A stretch of 42,229 nt of DNA, from contig NJBI01000030.1 in the NCBI GenBank assembly GCA_005222975.1, positions 1 to 42,229 on the forward strand. Direction: 5' to 3'. How positions within the stretch are numbered: position 1 is the stretch's first letter; the number at the start of each line of letters is the position of its first letter. Below the pieces are notes generated by a model. That model was not told the origin of the DNA. It saw only the letters and a program-made list of their open reading frames with translations, and did no database searches. Below are positions 42,076-42,229 of this stretch, one piece after another. A program made the position numbers and the translations under genes. Origin of the DNA: Promethearchaeota archaeon Loki_b31. GTDB lineage: Archaea; Asgardarchaeota; Lokiarchaeia; Sigyniarchaeales; SOKP01.

Positions 42076-42229
42076 TTGAATGAACTCATGAACACTTATG
42101 ATATAATAATTGTTGGTGCTGGTCCTGGAGGTTCAATGTCAGCAAAAACTGCAGCAGATTTGGGATTAAAAACAATTTTCTTTGAACGTGGGCGAAAACC
42201 AGGTGAAAAAAATTCATCAGGATGTGGTT
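42076..42229 (+). CDS. FAD-dependent oxidoreductase, FixC / geranylgeranyl reductase type (partial)
   Basis: Only the first 51 codons are present; the gene runs off the right edge. The FAD motif DIIIVGAGPGGSMSAKTAA is followed by LGLKTIFFERGRKPGEKNSS and GCG. The PGEKNSSG wording recalls FixC-type electron-transfer-flavoprotein dehydrogenases as well as geranylgeranyl reductases; the rest of the protein is needed to choose. TTG 42076 and ATG 42088 are both in frame, and ATG is four codons nearer to the motif. Confidence 0.7.
   Translation, partial: MNELMNTYDIIIVGAGPGGSMSAKTAADLGLKTIFFERGRKPGEKNSSGCG

Noticed and set aside
1..42229. tRNA, rRNA, CRISPR, transposon or phage genes
   Set aside because: I looked for T-loop-like and anticodon-stem patterns, repeated spacers, transposase motifs and long terminal repeats by eye and found none that hold up. 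A tRNAscan-SE and HMM run would be decisive.

Overview
This is an AT-rich window with archaeal gene content. The marks of an archaeon are an ether-lipid operon (GGGP synthase, DGGGP synthase, geranylgeranyl reductase), a tetrahydromethanopterin (H4MPT) biosynthesis cluster (dihydroneopterin aldolase MptD, beta-RFAP synthase, dihydropteroate-synthase-like protein, DUF447, DUF1464), an archaeal uS2 ribosomal protein, and BRE/TATA-type promoters. H4MPT genes plus a CooC-type ATPase suggest an anaerobe with a Wood-Ljungdahl-type C1 pathway. The sequence feel and gene mix are compatible with an Asgard (Lokiarchaeia-like) archaeon. That placement is inference only, because no eukaryotic-signature protein is seen here.

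Layout. 1-3.8 kb: H4MPT biosynthesis genes. 3.9-6.5 kb: feoA-feoB ferrous iron uptake, both with His-rich additions. 6.9-9.8 kb: an orphan response regulator, an AIR-synthase-related protein and a LarE-type sulfur transferase. 9.8-13.7 kb: a zinc-ribbon PadR regulator, two HAAS-type membrane proteins and a frameshifted DUF998 membrane protein. 13.8-15.3 kb: an orphan adenine DNA methyltransferase. 15.3-19.2 kb: the four-gene lipid operon. 19.4-27.6 kb: a sugar-use region with two GPH-type transporters (one broken by an in-frame TAG), a GH3 glycosidase and two tail-to-tail Gfo/Idh oxidoreductases, interrupted by an SCP2 protein. 27.7-33.0 kb: DDAH-like amidinohydrolase, IlvD-type dehydratase, membrane M28 peptidase and a second orphan methyltransferase. 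33.0-36.5 kb: glutamine synthetase, a tautomerase and a TPP enzyme. 36.7-38.7 kb: a two-gene radical-SAM/DUF4130 system predicted to act on DNA. 38.8-42.2 kb: CooC-like ATPase, uS2, a small membrane protein, an HD hydrolase and the start of a FAD oxidoreductase.

The points most worth following are: the compact rSAM/DUF4130 pair without a fused uracil-DNA glycosylase; two genes with no ATG/GTG/TTG start that fits their conserved N-termini (only ATT/ATA available); the in-frame TAG in the transporter; the T8 frameshift in the DUF998 gene; a matched pair of palindromes over the PadR promoter; and TTTAG motifs spaced at about one helical turn in a convergent intergenic region. No tRNA, rRNA, CRISPR array or insertion sequence was recognised.
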